NCBI RefSeq assembly: GCF_000429925.1 | Contig: NZ_AUCU01000008.1 | Location: 1 to 64,000 of the forward strand | Reading direction: 5' to 3' | From: Desulfatirhabdium butyrativorans DSM 18734 | GTDB lineage: Bacteria; Desulfobacterota; Desulfobacteria; Desulfobacterales; Desulfatirhabdiaceae | Length of the DNA stretch: 64,000 nt | Part shown: one piece after another, positions 37,095 through 47,000 of the stretch | Layout: each line of letters begins with the position of its first letter | How positions within the stretch are numbered: position 1 is the first letter of the stretch | Notes under the pieces: generated by a model | What the model was told of the DNA's origin: nothing | The model's database searches: none | The model's input: only the letters and a program-made list of their open reading frames with translations | Translations under genes and position numbers: made by a program

Positions 37095-37103
37095 GAGGCA
37101 GCC

Positions 37104-38075
37104 ATGAACCATCGAATGTTCCAAACGTTTCGGATCATTTCCCTTATCGTCATCGGATTCGGCGCTTTCTTATGGACGCCTCGTGTCTGGGCTGCCTTCG
37201 GAGACGATATCGAAAAGCCCCAGCCGAAATTCAGCCAGGATGGCAAGGCCATTGTCGCCACATTGCTGCCGAGAGCCAAAAGCACCTCTGTACAACTCCG
37301 TTTTGAAAACCAGCAAGGCCTGCCCTTTGAAGTGACAGGTGTCGAATTCGAAGCCATTCGGACACCGGATCTCGACATCAAGGAATTCAAGTCTGCTTTT
37401 TTCGAAGTTGACATTCCCGACGTTCCGGTCGGGTCAGCGGTTGTGCTGGACATCCGCTCGGATTTCTTCACCTCTGCCACCCAGTATTGGGTCTATCGAC
37501 CGGATAGCCCGGTGCCGTGGAAAGACACCGGCATTGCGCCGATCAAGCAGGCTGAAAAGCTCTATGCTTTTACCATTTCCCTTCAGGACGGGGGCCCGTT
37601 CGATGCCGATGGGAAAGCTGACGGGAAGATTCGTTTCGTTGGTGGGCCGAAAGACGGTTTCTGGAGTTATGCACTCGGAACGCTGGTCATCCGGTTTTTC
37701 GGCGTTTTAATGGTGCTTTCCATTCTGATGGTCGGCATGATGATTGCCGGAAATCTCTTCGTCCTCTTCGAAAAGCGAAGGAGTTCACCAGTTCCACCAA
37801 AAGTGAACGGAAAAACGGGGGGCGCCTCTCCGGAAACGGCGGATGAACAGGCGGTTGCGGCAATCGCAACAGCCATTCATCTGAGTCGGGAAGCGGCTCC
37901 GGATGAAGCGGAGGCTCTTGCGGCGGCCATCGCCGTTGCGCTCCATCTGCAGCAATCTTCTGGTGTGTCCGTACCTGCAACAATGGATATCCGGAGCGAA
38001 TGGACACTTTCCGGCAGGCAATTGCTGCAGGAATCCCGGCTGCAGGTATTCTCTCGTCCTTTGGGCACGAAATAG
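37104..38075 (+). CDS. Possible decarboxylase gamma-like subunit with extracytoplasmic domain
   Basis: 323 aa protein in the gamma-subunit position of the operon. It has a signal-like N-terminus (ISLIVIGFGAFLWTPRVWA), then about 160 extracytoplasmic residues without a family I recognise, then one membrane helix (FFGVLMVLSILMVGMMIAG) followed by a charged linker and an alanine-rich tail (AVAAIATAIHLSREAA, EALAAAIAVALHL) like the cytoplasmic end of OadG proteins. Ordinary OadG proteins are only 80-120 aa with a short outside part, so this is a much enlarged version. Assignment rests on position and the tail. Confidence 0.65.
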   Translation: MNHRMFQTFRIISLIVIGFGAFLWTPRVWAAFGDDIEKPQPKFSQDGKAIVATLLPRAKSTSVQLRFENQQGLPFEVTGVEFEAIRTPDLDIKEFKSAFFEVDIPDVPVGSAVVLDIRSDFFTSATQYWVYRPDSPVPWKDTGIAPIKQAEKLYAFTISLQDGGPFDADGKADGKIRFVGGPKDGFWSYALGTLVIRFFGVLMVLSILMVGMMIAGNLFVLFEKRRSSPVPPKVNGKTGGASPETADEQAVAAIATAIHLSREAAPDEAEALAAAIAVALHLQQSSGVSVPATMDIRSEWTLSGRQLLQESRLQVFSRPLGTK

Positions 38076-38159
38076 CGCCTGAATGGCAACGTATCGTGTG
38101 GTATGGTGCGCCGCCCCCGGCGATGAACACACGACCCGGAAATCTCGAGAAAGCCTTGT

Positions 38160-38306
38160 GGCGTCATTCCGGCGAAAGCACGCCCGCAGGGGGATCAATC
38201 CAGAACGTTGGCCTGCGCTGGACCTCGTAGGGGCGACCGGCCGGTCGCCCCTACAGCCTGCCCTCCGGCTCAGGTCGTAGCCAAAACTGGGTTTCCGTTC
38301 AGGCAC
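38160..38306. repeat. REP + palindrome + GTTCAGGCACT repeat within operon
   Basis: A copy of the GTCATTCCGGCG/palindrome composite (palindrome 38227-38254) runs straight into the CCTGCCCTCCGGCTCAGGT.. GTTCAGGCACT element. It lies between the gamma-like and biotin-carrier genes of the decarboxylase operon. Confidence 0.85.
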
Positions 38307-38421
38307 TGATGTGTTTTCACGAAAAATGTCTTTTGATTTCGACTATCGGCAATGATAAGGGTGAAAAGAGATGCGTAACAATTCATCATTGAAATGACTG
38401 CTGACCATGACGAGGAGAACC

Positions 38422-38862
38422 ATGAATTACCAGTTGAAGATCAACGACAAATCCTTCGATGTCACCATTGCCAGTATTTCCGGATCGTCTGCCAGAGTTT
38501 TGGTAAACGGCAATTCCTATGATGTCCAGATTGGCCCGGCCCAGAATTCTATGGCAACGGCGCCGGTTCCGGCCGGAGCTTCGACAACCTGCTCTCCTGC
38601 CTCGCAAGCGGCTGCTCTCAAGCCTTCAGGTAATTCCGGAGTCGCCGAAGGCGAAGCGATTTTGGCGCCGATGCCCGGCCTGATACTCGATGTCAAGGTA
38701 AAGGTCGGTCAGGTGGTGGTTGCCGGGGAAACGGTCGCGGTAATGGAGGCGATGAAAATGGAAAACAGCCTGACAACCCATGTTACCGGGTCTGTCAAGG
38801 AAATTCATGTCGAAAAAGGAAAGGAAGTATCGACAGGCGATTTAATCCTGATCATCGGATAG
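38422..38862 (+). CDS. Biotin carboxyl carrier subunit of the decarboxylase
   Basis: 146 aa biotin carrier. It has an N-terminal beta-rich segment, a Pro/Ala-rich linker and a C-terminal biotinyl domain (ILAPMPGLILDVKVKVGQVV) with the biotin lysine in VMEAMKMENS (Lys112). ATG 38422 follows GAGGAGAACC. It belongs with the upstream decarboxylase genes although a 346-base repeat-bearing gap separates them. Confidence 0.92.
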   Translation: MNYQLKINDKSFDVTIASISGSSARVLVNGNSYDVQIGPAQNSMATAPVPAGASTTCSPASQAAALKPSGNSGVAEGEAILAPMPGLILDVKVKVGQVVVAGETVAVMEAMKMENSLTTHVTGSVKEIHVEKGKEVSTGDLILIIG

Positions 38863-38941
38863 TGTTCAAACAGGAATAAGCGGCAAACGCGATGGTCCTG
38901 CCAAACGTTGCAAGCCTGACACAAACGCAAGGAGTAACCCT

Positions 38942-39616
38942 ATGAAACGATGGCAATGTTCCGTATGTGGATACATTCACAACGGCGATGAGCCGCCTGA
39001 AAAATGCCCGGTCTGTGGCGCAGACCGAAGCAAATTCGTTCTGCTTGAAGAGGAACCGCCCGAAACGACACAGGCGGATTCCGAACCCCCCAGGGAAGAC
39101 CGAACCGAATTTGATCCACCTCAAACCCGCGAAGTGGTTCTGGAAGCAAAAAACGCGCTGGAACCCTATTACAAACTCGTCACGGGGTTGATGGTGAAAT
39201 ACCACGCGCATCCGATTTCCGTTCACATTCCAAACGGTGTGCTGCCCGTTTCGTTTCTGTTCCTGATTCTGGCGATGGGCCTCAACAGCGCCGCCCTCGA
39301 TCGGACGGCATTCTACAACCTGATTGTCGTCGTTCTGGCCATGCCGGTGGTTGCGTTTGCCGGTTACGTCGATTGGAAAGGTGTTTATGGCGGAAACCTG
39401 ACCCACCTGTTCCTCGGGAAAATGATTTGTGCGGGCACGGTCTTTCTGTTGAGCCTCATGCTGTGCATCTGGCACGGTCTCGATGCAGGGGTTGCTCTCG
39501 CCGGATCACCATCCCGCTTCATCTATCTTCTGGTATACGTGATGGATCTGGCTGCCGCAGTGGTAGCCGGGCTTCTGGGCGGGAAGCTCGTTTTCCCGAA
39601 TCGCAACCGAAAATAA
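38942..39616 (+). CDS. Rubredoxin-like domain fused to DUF2231-like membrane domain
   Basis: 224 aa. Residues 1-35 are a rubredoxin-like iron site (WQCSVCGYIHNGDEPPEKCP, then VCGAD), of the short spaced type found at the end of rubrerythrins. A proline/glutamate-rich linker follows, then from about 85 a DUF2231-type membrane domain with four hydrophobic helices and His residues (YHAHPISVHIPNGVLPVSF, LFLGKMICAG). It may pass electrons between a membrane haem or quinone and soluble partners; that is inference. ATG 38942 follows AAGGAGTAACCCT. Confidence 0.8.
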   Translation: MKRWQCSVCGYIHNGDEPPEKCPVCGADRSKFVLLEEEPPETTQADSEPPREDRTEFDPPQTREVVLEAKNALEPYYKLVTGLMVKYHAHPISVHIPNGVLPVSFLFLILAMGLNSAALDRTAFYNLIVVVLAMPVVAFAGYVDWKGVYGGNLTHLFLGKMICAGTVFLLSLMLCIWHGLDAGVALAGSPSRFIYLLVYVMDLAAAVVAGLLGGKLVFPNRNRK

Positions 39617-39629
39617 AAGGATTTGAACC

Positions 39630-39983
39630 ATGCGGATCGAAACCCGAACATCGGATGATCTGCTGATCATCACGCCATTGGACAACCGGATCGATGCTTC
39701 GATCGCCCCGGATTTCAAGGGGCATATCATGAACTGGATCAACGAGGGCAACATCCGGATCCTGCTCGATCTGTATCATGTGGAATTCATCGACAGCAGC
39801 GGGCTGAGCGTTCTGGTATCGACGCTGAAGGCGCTTGGGGGAAAAGGGGATTTCATGCTGTGCTCCATCTGCGACACCGTCATGAATCTGTTCAGATTGA
39901 CGCGGATGGATCGGATATTCAAAATCTATCCATCGGTCGAGGAAGCCCTCAAGGCGATCAAGGGAAACAACAAACCGGAATGA
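39630..39983 (+). CDS. STAS-domain anti-sigma factor antagonist
   Basis: 117 aa SpoIIAA/RsbV-like protein that competes for an anti-sigma or related kinase partner. The phospho-acceptor loop VEFIDSSGLSVLVSTLKAL is intact (the Ser pair is where a kinase acts). No anti-sigma kinase or sigma factor lies next to it. Start ATG 39630 is 13 bases after the rubredoxin-membrane gene; the next gene overlaps its stop by 4 bases (ATGA). Confidence 0.88.
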   Translation: MRIETRTSDDLLIITPLDNRIDASIAPDFKGHIMNWINEGNIRILLDLYHVEFIDSSGLSVLVSTLKALGGKGDFMLCSICDTVMNLFRLTRMDRIFKIYPSVEEALKAIKGNNKPE

Positions 39984-40864
39984 TGTGCCAGCAGCCAGTC
40001 GTTACCCCGGCAAAAGCCGCATACGGTTCGATGCCGGAACCACCGGGGTTGAAACGGGAAACGTCATCGTGTCGATCGGAAATCCTGAGCATGGTTCAGT
40101 CGGTTTCCCACCGGCCGACCCCGCATGAAATCGAGCATCACCTGATCGAACGTTACGACCGCAACACGATCCGCTCTTGCCTCAGATGTCTGATCGAGGA
40201 AGAAGTGCTTGCTTATGCATGCCTTCACGGCAGACAAGTGATCGAGCCATCCATGGATCGAAGCGCACGGATCAGCCCCCACATCAGCCTTGCCCCTGAA
40301 AACCGTTCACCATGCAGCGAGGGAATCACCGTTTTTCTGCGCCACGGTTCCGCCTTCGGTACGGGACAGCATCCCACGACCCGATTGGCACTGAGCCGCC
40401 TCGATGATCTCTTTTTTTGTCATCCCCATGCGGAACCCCATCGAATCTGGCGTGTTCTGGACATTGGGACTGGATCGGGGGTGCTGGCCGTTGCGGCGCT
40501 CAAGCTGGGCGCCCTGTCTGCGACAGGTCTCGATATCGATCCCTGCGCCCTGTACGAGGCAGCCGAAAACGCGGCGATCAATGGTGTGGCCGAACGCATC
40601 ACGATCGCCAATCAGCCCCTGGAAAGTCTCGGCACCACATATCATCTGATCCTGGCGAATCTGCGCACGCCCAGCCTGTATGCCATTTTGCCGGATCTCA
40701 AACGGCTCTGTGCTTTGGAAGGGTATCTCATTCTTTCCGGAATTCATTCCGATGAACTCGACCCGCTCGTCAGCCAGTATACAAGCCACTCGTTTCAGCC
40801 CCTGGGCGCACAGCATGAGGACGGCTGGAGCGCCGTTTCATTCAGGTACCTGCCATCAGGATAA
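39980..40864 (+). CDS. PrmA-like SAM methyltransferase with N-terminal helical domain
   Basis: 294 aa. The C-terminal part resembles ribosomal protein L11 methyltransferase: FGTGQHPTTRLALSRLDDL and the SAM motif VLDIGTGSGVLAVAALKLGA, then ANLRTPSLYAILPDL in place of the usual NIL motif. The N-terminal roughly 90 residues (RPTPHEIEHHLIERYDRNTI, LRCLIEEEVLAYA) look like a winged helix instead of the PrmA substrate arm. True target unknown. ATG 39980 overlaps the STAS stop. Confidence 0.75.
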   Translation: MMCQQPVVTPAKAAYGSMPEPPGLKRETSSCRSEILSMVQSVSHRPTPHEIEHHLIERYDRNTIRSCLRCLIEEEVLAYACLHGRQVIEPSMDRSARISPHISLAPENRSPCSEGITVFLRHGSAFGTGQHPTTRLALSRLDDLFFCHPHAEPHRIWRVLDIGTGSGVLAVAALKLGALSATGLDIDPCALYEAAENAAINGVAERITIANQPLESLGTTYHLILANLRTPSLYAILPDLKRLCALEGYLILSGIHSDELDPLVSQYTSHSFQPLGAQHEDGWSAVSFRYLPSG

Positions 40865-40920
40865 CGGGCGATGCGGCTGAAAAAGCCGCCCGTCCGCCAG
40901 GTTGTTCCCCAGGCACTGCG

Positions 40921-42234
40921 TCACGTTTGCCAGGATTCCTTTGGCGGATTGAAATACCCGTAACGCAAACCCGGAAATCCCCGTTTGACCGCTTCCAGAA
41001 GTTTTTCCATGCCCACAGGTTCCCCCAGCGGCGCCACCGCGTTCATGGCATCCAGATACCCGAGCGGATCGTAATTGAGGTTGCGCCACTGGATCATCTG
41101 CACGGGGTGGCGATCGAGAAAAGCCATCAATGCCGCCATCTCCTGGGGGCTGTCCGTAAAACCCGGCAGGTTCAGGTAATTGATGGCCACATGAAGTCCC
41201 CGTTTCAAAGCCAGGTCGATACTGCCGCAGACATCGGAAAATCCGAATCCATTCGGTCTGAAATACGCCTCATAGCATCCGGATCGGACACTGTTCATGC
41301 TGACCCGCATGCTGTCCAGCCCAGCATCGATCAGCCTTTCCAGAATATCGGGACGGCTCGCGTTCGTATTGAGGTTGATGGTCCCCGCTTTCGTCCGGGA
41401 ACGGATCAGGCGGATGGCAGGCTCGATCACATCCGCGGCAAGCAGGGGTTCCCCTTCGCACCCCTGACCGAAGCTGACGATGGCCTTTTCGACCCGTTCG
41501 ATATGAAAACACGCCACATCGGCAATTTCCCCAGGGCTCGGTTTGAATCCGATCCGATTCTGGCTGCTGGAAATGGGGCTGTTGCGCTGCAGGGAGAGGC
41601 ATCCGAGGCAGCGGGCATTGCATGCCGGCGATGACGGCAGCGGCGCCTCGTACCGGCCCAGAAAGAAATTCTTTCCGGCTGGACAACCATACACAAGTGC
41701 GCAATGTTCGAGGTGTTCCCGAAGTCGATTGTCCGGCAGGCGCTTTCGCAGCAGTCGGATCCCTTTCCGGATATCGGCGATTTTCATCAACCGCAAATCC
41801 TGGCGCGGTTCCGTATCCACACAAATTGCCGCGCAGCGGAATTTGCCCTTGTACCAGCCAACGGCGCCATAGGAAAACAGGGGAAGGGCAGGCGCATCGG
41901 CATCGATGCGATGGGCGCAGGAATGACGAAGCACATACCCGGGAGAATTGAAAACCGATACCGGGAAAATGCGGGTGGACGGATCATCCGGGTGAAAGGG
42001 AACCGCCTCGATTCGACCCGTTTGCAGATTCAAATAGATGGGAATTCGGCCCGGCAGATACATCCGTTCACTGCCGTAGGGCATGGAAACGGTTTCCGAC
42101 ACCCGAAGCGGTGCCAAATGGGTGGCGGACATCCCGATTGCCGCAAAACCTTCCAGTTCGACAATATCACCGGAGGCGGTGGCTGCAAGCGCTCCCAGCA
42201 GATCGTTCGATGGTGGATAATGCTGATGGGACAT
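40921..42234 (-). CDS. Radical SAM protein
   Basis: 437 aa radical SAM enzyme with the cluster motif CNARCLGC (Cys205, 209, 212). The following segments (IVSFGQGCEGEPLLAA and NLNTNASRPDILERLIDAGL) match the glycine-rich and beta-strand patterns of class radical SAM proteins. The long N-terminal domain of about 200 residues before the motif has no obvious family. No substrate gene or carrier is adjacent. Repeat remnants ending GGCACT lie on both flanks (40886-40919 and 42276-42296). Confidence 0.85.
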   Translation of the reverse strand: MSHQHYPPSNDLLGALAATASGDIVELEGFAAIGMSATHLAPLRVSETVSMPYGSERMYLPGRIPIYLNLQTGRIEAVPFHPDDPSTRIFPVSVFNSPGYVLRHSCAHRIDADAPALPLFSYGAVGWYKGKFRCAAICVDTEPRQDLRLMKIADIRKGIRLLRKRLPDNRLREHLEHCALVYGCPAGKNFFLGRYEAPLPSSPACNARCLGCLSLQRNSPISSSQNRIGFKPSPGEIADVACFHIERVEKAIVSFGQGCEGEPLLAADVIEPAIRLIRSRTKAGTINLNTNASRPDILERLIDAGLDSMRVSMNSVRSGCYEAYFRPNGFGFSDVCGSIDLALKRGLHVAINYLNLPGFTDSPQEMAALMAFLDRHPVQMIQWRNLNYDPLGYLDAMNAVAPLGEPVGMEKLLEAVKRGFPGLRYGYFNPPKESWQT

Positions 42235-42292
42235 TAGGGGAACCTCGAAAATACGGGAAAAACCGGATGAGGCGGGGGTTCCCGTTCAGGCA

Positions 42293-42496
42293 CTATATCG
42301 CCTTCTGGGCCACCAATCGGGCGAAATGCTCGAACGAACGGTCGAAGCTCGCTTCGGCTTCCTTCGGGAAACAACAGGCCGGAAGTTCTCTGGAGCGCAG
42401 ATGCGCCTGGATGCACTCACAACAGATGCCCTTGCGCTCGCATGGCGCATAGGAGCAATTGCAGCGTTTCAGATTCTTTTCCTTTTGGCATTCCAT
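42293..42496 (-). CDS. DUF6485-like small cysteine-rich protein
   Basis: 67 aa protein starting MECQKEKNLKRCNCSYAPCE, with a second cluster of cysteines (RKGICCECIQAH and LPACCFPKEAE). I recall similar small proteins annotated as DUF6485 in anaerobes. The cysteines could bind zinc or an iron-sulfur cluster. It is 6 bases downstream of the HD-domain gene and likely co-expressed. Confidence 0.75.
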   Translation of the reverse strand: MECQKEKNLKRCNCSYAPCERKGICCECIQAHLRSRELPACCFPKEAEASFDRSFEHFARLVAQKAI

Positions 42497-42502
42497 ATCG
42501 TT

Positions 42503-43282
42503 TCATCTGGTTGATTGCGAGGTCACAGGCGGATATTCGCTGAGCAGAAAACGGTAGAGCTTTTCCCCGATGGCCATGCCGATATCGATGAATTCCGGGC
42601 CAAAACGCTTGCCGGTTTCCGTTCGGAACGTGTTTTTGATTTTTGCGATCAGGTCCATACCGGCCGGGTAGCGTTTCAGGAATTCGTCCATTGGCGGATC
42701 GAGATGAATCAGCATGTCCCACAGGGTATTCTGGAAATTGTCGGGTCCCCAGCGGAATTTGTCCGCATCATAGAGACAATCGGATACGAACCGGCCTTCA
42801 ACCGTATTGATTTCCGAAGGGTTCTGGAAAGCCTCATGGTTGCGAATGGCCTGCGAGACATCTTCGATGGTTTCGGGTACGAATCCGAATGCAGCCAGAA
42901 CGCTTCGGGCATACCGGGCGCCCGCTGAGGCGTGGTGTCTTTCCTTGCGTTTGATGTCGTGCAGCAATCCGGCTATCTGGGCGATGCGCAGACACTCTTC
43001 GATATTCATTGGCCTGCCATAACCATTCTGGGGAAATTCGACAAGGATCAGTGCTCCGGCGTCTACGGCGACTTTTTCGGCATGATCCAATCCATGCCCG
43101 AAATCGTTTTCCAGTTGCCGAACAACGAAAGCGTGAACGATCCGCACCATTCTGTCGGCACCAAGAAACCAGAGGGATCGCTGTCTCTCGGGTGCATGAA
43201 CCCTGTAAAAGGAAGGGCGAGGAAATTCGGCTACGATCCGCCTCGCCTTCTCACGAAGTTCGCGATAAATGGATTTCGGCAC
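42503..43282 (-). CDS. HD-domain phosphohydrolase
   Basis: 259 aa HD-superfamily protein. Metal ligands are visible in GHGLDHAEKVAVDAG, IAGLLHDIKRKERHHASAG, IRNHEAF and CLYDADKFRWGPDN. It differs from the HD protein at 21178-21999. It lies between a small cysteine-rich protein and a hypothetical membrane-anchored protein in the same direction. Substrate unknown. Confidence 0.85.
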   Translation of the reverse strand: MPKSIYRELREKARRIVAEFPRPSFYRVHAPERQRSLWFLGADRMVRIVHAFVVRQLENDFGHGLDHAEKVAVDAGALILVEFPQNGYGRPMNIEECLRIAQIAGLLHDIKRKERHHASAGARYARSVLAAFGFVPETIEDVSQAIRNHEAFQNPSEINTVEGRFVSDCLYDADKFRWGPDNFQNTLWDMLIHLDPPMDEFLKRYPAGMDLIAKIKNTFRTETGKRFGPEFIDIGMAIGEKLYRFLLSEYPPVTSQSTR

Positions 43283-43291
43283 AAAAACCGT

Positions 43292-43786
43292 TTAACCGAT
43301 ATCGACAGGGTTGAAAAAACCGCCGCAGACTTTCCACTTTCCCCCTTCAAAAACGACCTGGGCTGTCCGCTCGAACGGTACGGTTTCCCCGAGGAAAAAG
43401 ATCTTTCCAACGTATGAAAACAAGGGGTTGATACCGCGCTTGAGTTCTCCCGTTATCCGAACGACAGCACTTTTCGAATCGGCCTGAAGGGTTTCGGTCC
43501 GGACATCATACAATTTCTTTTTCATGAAAGCAGGGCTGTACCCCCTTTCACTGGCCTGAACTGCTGCCATCTGCAAATACGTCTGGACGATGTTTTCGGT
43601 TTCATCACCGGCAAGCTTGTCGCAAAGCAGTTGAGACATTTGCGGATTCATCTGGAAATAGCGCTCTGCAAAACAGGTTACGGCTCGATGCGGTGCATCC
43701 TTGGTGTCGGCAAAGATGAACACGACCTGGATGAGTGCTGTCAGAACGATCAGCAGGGTAATGGTGCTACTGTTTTCTCGCGTCAT
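43292..43786 (-). CDS. Hypothetical membrane-anchored protein
   Basis: 164 aa with a single N-terminal membrane segment (TITLLIVLTALIQVVFIFA) and an extracytoplasmic domain of about 135 residues of mixed helices and strands (SAVVRITGELKRGINPLF). ATG 43786 follows GGAGGCCGATTC. The strand pattern could be an NTF2-like fold, but I do not recognise it. Nine bases upstream of the HD gene in an apparent operon. Confidence 0.7.
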   Translation of the reverse strand: MTRENSSTITLLIVLTALIQVVFIFADTKDAPHRAVTCFAERYFQMNPQMSQLLCDKLAGDETENIVQTYLQMAAVQASERGYSPAFMKKKLYDVRTETLQADSKSAVVRITGELKRGINPLFSYVGKIFFLGETVPFERTAQVVFEGGKWKVCGGFFNPVDIG

Positions 43787-43950
43787 GAATCGGCCTCCAG
43801 ACAATCGAAATGTGGGTGAATGGTAAAAAGGGCTATCCATCATTGACAGTCGGTTTCCATAACACGAAGACCACTTTGAGACAAGGGTTTTTCGTTGGGT
43901 TTTTCAATGGATGATGATCACACCCCCATCTGGCGTGTATCCTGGTGCCT

Positions 43951-44000
43951 GCCCGCCCTCCGACAGGCTGCCCCTAACAGGGGTTTCCATTCAGGCACTG
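43951..44000. repeat. GTTCAGGCACT-type repeat copy
   Basis: Contains a degenerate CCTGCCCGCCCTCCGACAGG segment and ends GGTTTCCATTCAGGCACTG. The 43787-44002 gap holds no gene. Confidence 0.65.
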
Positions 44001-44002
44001 TT

Positions 44003-47000
44003 CTATGGCATCCCTTTTAGTTGGTCCTGTTCATAGCGAATTTCACGCTCGCTTTTGCCCGCTTTCGCCGTGGATTCTTCAACCTTTTCTCCAAAAATCG
44101 AGCGAAAAATCGCTTTTGGCAGGGCAAGGCTTCTCTGGATGGTGCCCAGGATGCCGCTGGGTATTTTTTGCAGGGGTTGATACCGAACTTCGACGTTGTT
44201 GGGGAAGAGGCCGGTTGCCGAAAAACGGTATTCCCAAATGGTTTTGTCATCGCCTGTCAGCACATGCCCCAGGTAGGGGATTTTACCGACGATCTCATCC
44301 AGCGTTCCCAGTGGATGAACACCAATATCCGCCTGGAGATGCCTGTTTTCCAGATTGAGCGTTCCGGTTGACGTCGCATTGAATACCGGCCCGTCCAGGC
44401 GAAGATTCGGCAGGGAAAGCTCACCTTTCTCGACGATCATATCTGCGGTGATCAGGTCGAACGGAAACCGGTCTGTCACCAACTCGGGCGCTTTCAGCCG
44501 AATGAGATTCTGCACACTGAGCAGGCTGAAAATGGTCAGAAACGGGTTCGATCCCAGCAAATAGCCCTTTTCCAAGGTGATTGCAGCTTCCGCATCGAAG
44601 CCCCTGGCCCAGGGGAGATGAGCGGGTGAATCCAGATGGAACCATCCATCGATTGAAGCCGCGCCGCTTATCCGGGCTGGATCGATGTGCAGTTCCTGAA
44701 GAAGGGTTTCACAATCCTGTTGGTTCAACTGCAGGTAGCCCACGGCATATTGCCGATTCGGGTTCATGGCGCGATAGCCCTTGAGGCGCAGATATCCCGA
44801 CGGAACGTGAAGCTTCGCTTCGTTCAGGACAATCCCATTCCGGGAGATCGACAAAGAGGCATCCAGAGGACCGAAAGACATCCTTTTCCCCTGGAAGACG
44901 TTGCCATGAACACCGATGTTCAGCGAATCGGGGAGCCATTTCGGCGAGGCGCCATCGGCTTGAAGACATTTCCATGCATCCAGGAGCCGGGCAACCTGCA
45001 GGTGCCCGGCATCCACGCGGATATCGCCTTTTAAGGGATCGAGACGCTCGATGTTGCCGGAAAACACGACACTGTCGCCTTCCAGATTGAAGCGCGTCCC
45101 CTGGATCTCGGCCCGGTTCCCATCGAATTTCAGTTCAATGGCGCCCATCCCGATCTGCTGGCAGGAGGTGAACGGAACCCCGTTGAGTCCATCGATGGCG
45201 ACAGTCCCCACCACATGGCGCAAGAAAAGGGGTTTATCCACCAGGCCGGCATCGATATCGAGTCGTAGCCCACCGGATACCGGAATGGCCATTTTCCGGA
45301 ATTGGAGGCCAAGACGTTCCATGTCCAACCGCCCTGTTTCCATACGAATTCGGCCGGGTGGATGGGGCCAGGAGAACCAGTCCGTCGCAATCGACAGTGA
45401 CTGGTCCTGAAGCTGCATGAGCAATTTATCGAACCGAATGGCGCCATCGGCTTTCCGTTGCAGGCCCAGCTCGACCGATACGGGTGAAACCGGAGGAGAC
45501 AGTGAAAAAGCGGCGGTCTCGAGAGAGACATGCTCCAGTTCTACTCGACCTTCGAGATGCGAAACATCGGAGGAGACGTCGAGCGTCAGCGATGGCCTGA
45601 GCCACCCGGATCGCTGAAAAAACAGGTGGTGCCCCGGGTCGATCAGGGAACCCAATTCCCCCACATGGATGGCGCCCGTAATCACAGCGTTCAGGCTGCT
45701 CTGTTCGGGCCGACCCGTTCCGCGGACATCGATCCGGGACTTGCCGATGCTCCCGCTTGCCGAAAAGCTTGCACCGGCAAGATCATGGATCGTCACCTGA
45801 GCGGTGTCTATGCGCACAGGCAATGGAATGCCTGCATGCACCATGCGCGTGTCCCGAACCCGGACATCGATCACTGGCACCGATCGCTGTGCCGGTTTGA
45901 TGAGATTGTTTACGGATGCCTGAACATCCGCCTTGCCAGCCATTTCCCGGATCGGTTCGATGGCCGACCTGACCGATGCCGGAAGCCAGGTCATGGCGCG
46001 AAACGGCAGCATGTCCGCAAGATCGATTTGCGCACTCATCTCCAGGTGATCGGTCCCGTTCGCGCCGAAAAGACGCGTCATCCGATAGTCGGCGTTCGTC
46101 ACAAGGCAATGGGCAAAGGAAGCGGAACCATCGGATACCCGAAGTTGCCCATCGACAATCTCAACCCTTGCCCGCAGATGGGAAACCGGATACGGAAACC
46201 AGTCGAATCCGCAGCCAATCTGGTCGAGCCCCATATCCATCTGGAGGACATTCTCGTTTCCCGGTGCATGAGGATGGGCAAGCTGATCCGGTGTGCCCGA
46301 CATGGAGAACCGGTTCACTTTCACCAGCCCCTTCTGGAAACGATGGACAATGTCCCGGGTAATCCAGGTCGGAAGGATCGGTGAGGGAAATATCCGCTGA
46401 AAAGTTTCAACGGGCATCCAGGGGCTTTCGATCTGAAAATCGATGGCAGGCGGAAGCTGCCGGGATGCACGAACCGTTGCAGATGCAAAGAGCGAGGTGT
46501 CCGAAAGCTGGATCGCAGCGACGGCATGGGCGAATTCGGGATATCGGCCTCGAACGGAACAGCCAAAGGTGCTTTGGGACAATGGAAAGGCTTTTTCAAC
46601 GGTTGCGCTTTTTAAGGAGAGCTCTGCCTGCATCATTGCCGCTACTATGCTCAGCTCGAAGGTTCCATCCAACTTGCCGCTGAGCAGCAGCTCCGCATCG
46701 GAGCTTGCAGAAAAGCTGGCTACGGGACCGATAGGGCCGGGCAACACTACTGCAGCATGTTGAATTCTCAGGCTGAGAGCGCCTGTGAATGGCTCTCCGG
46801 GTGTGATCCGGGCATCCAGGTTCAGGGGAAAGACCGTTGTCTTAGCGACCATCTGACCCATCATCTGGATGAGCTGTCCGGAGCCGTACAAGGCCGGTCC
46901 CAAATAGCCTTCCGTGATTCTTGCCCGATATCCCGGCACAACCCCTTCAATCTGGACATTTTCGAGCAGCAGTTCACCAAGCTTCGGAAGAATGTCTATC

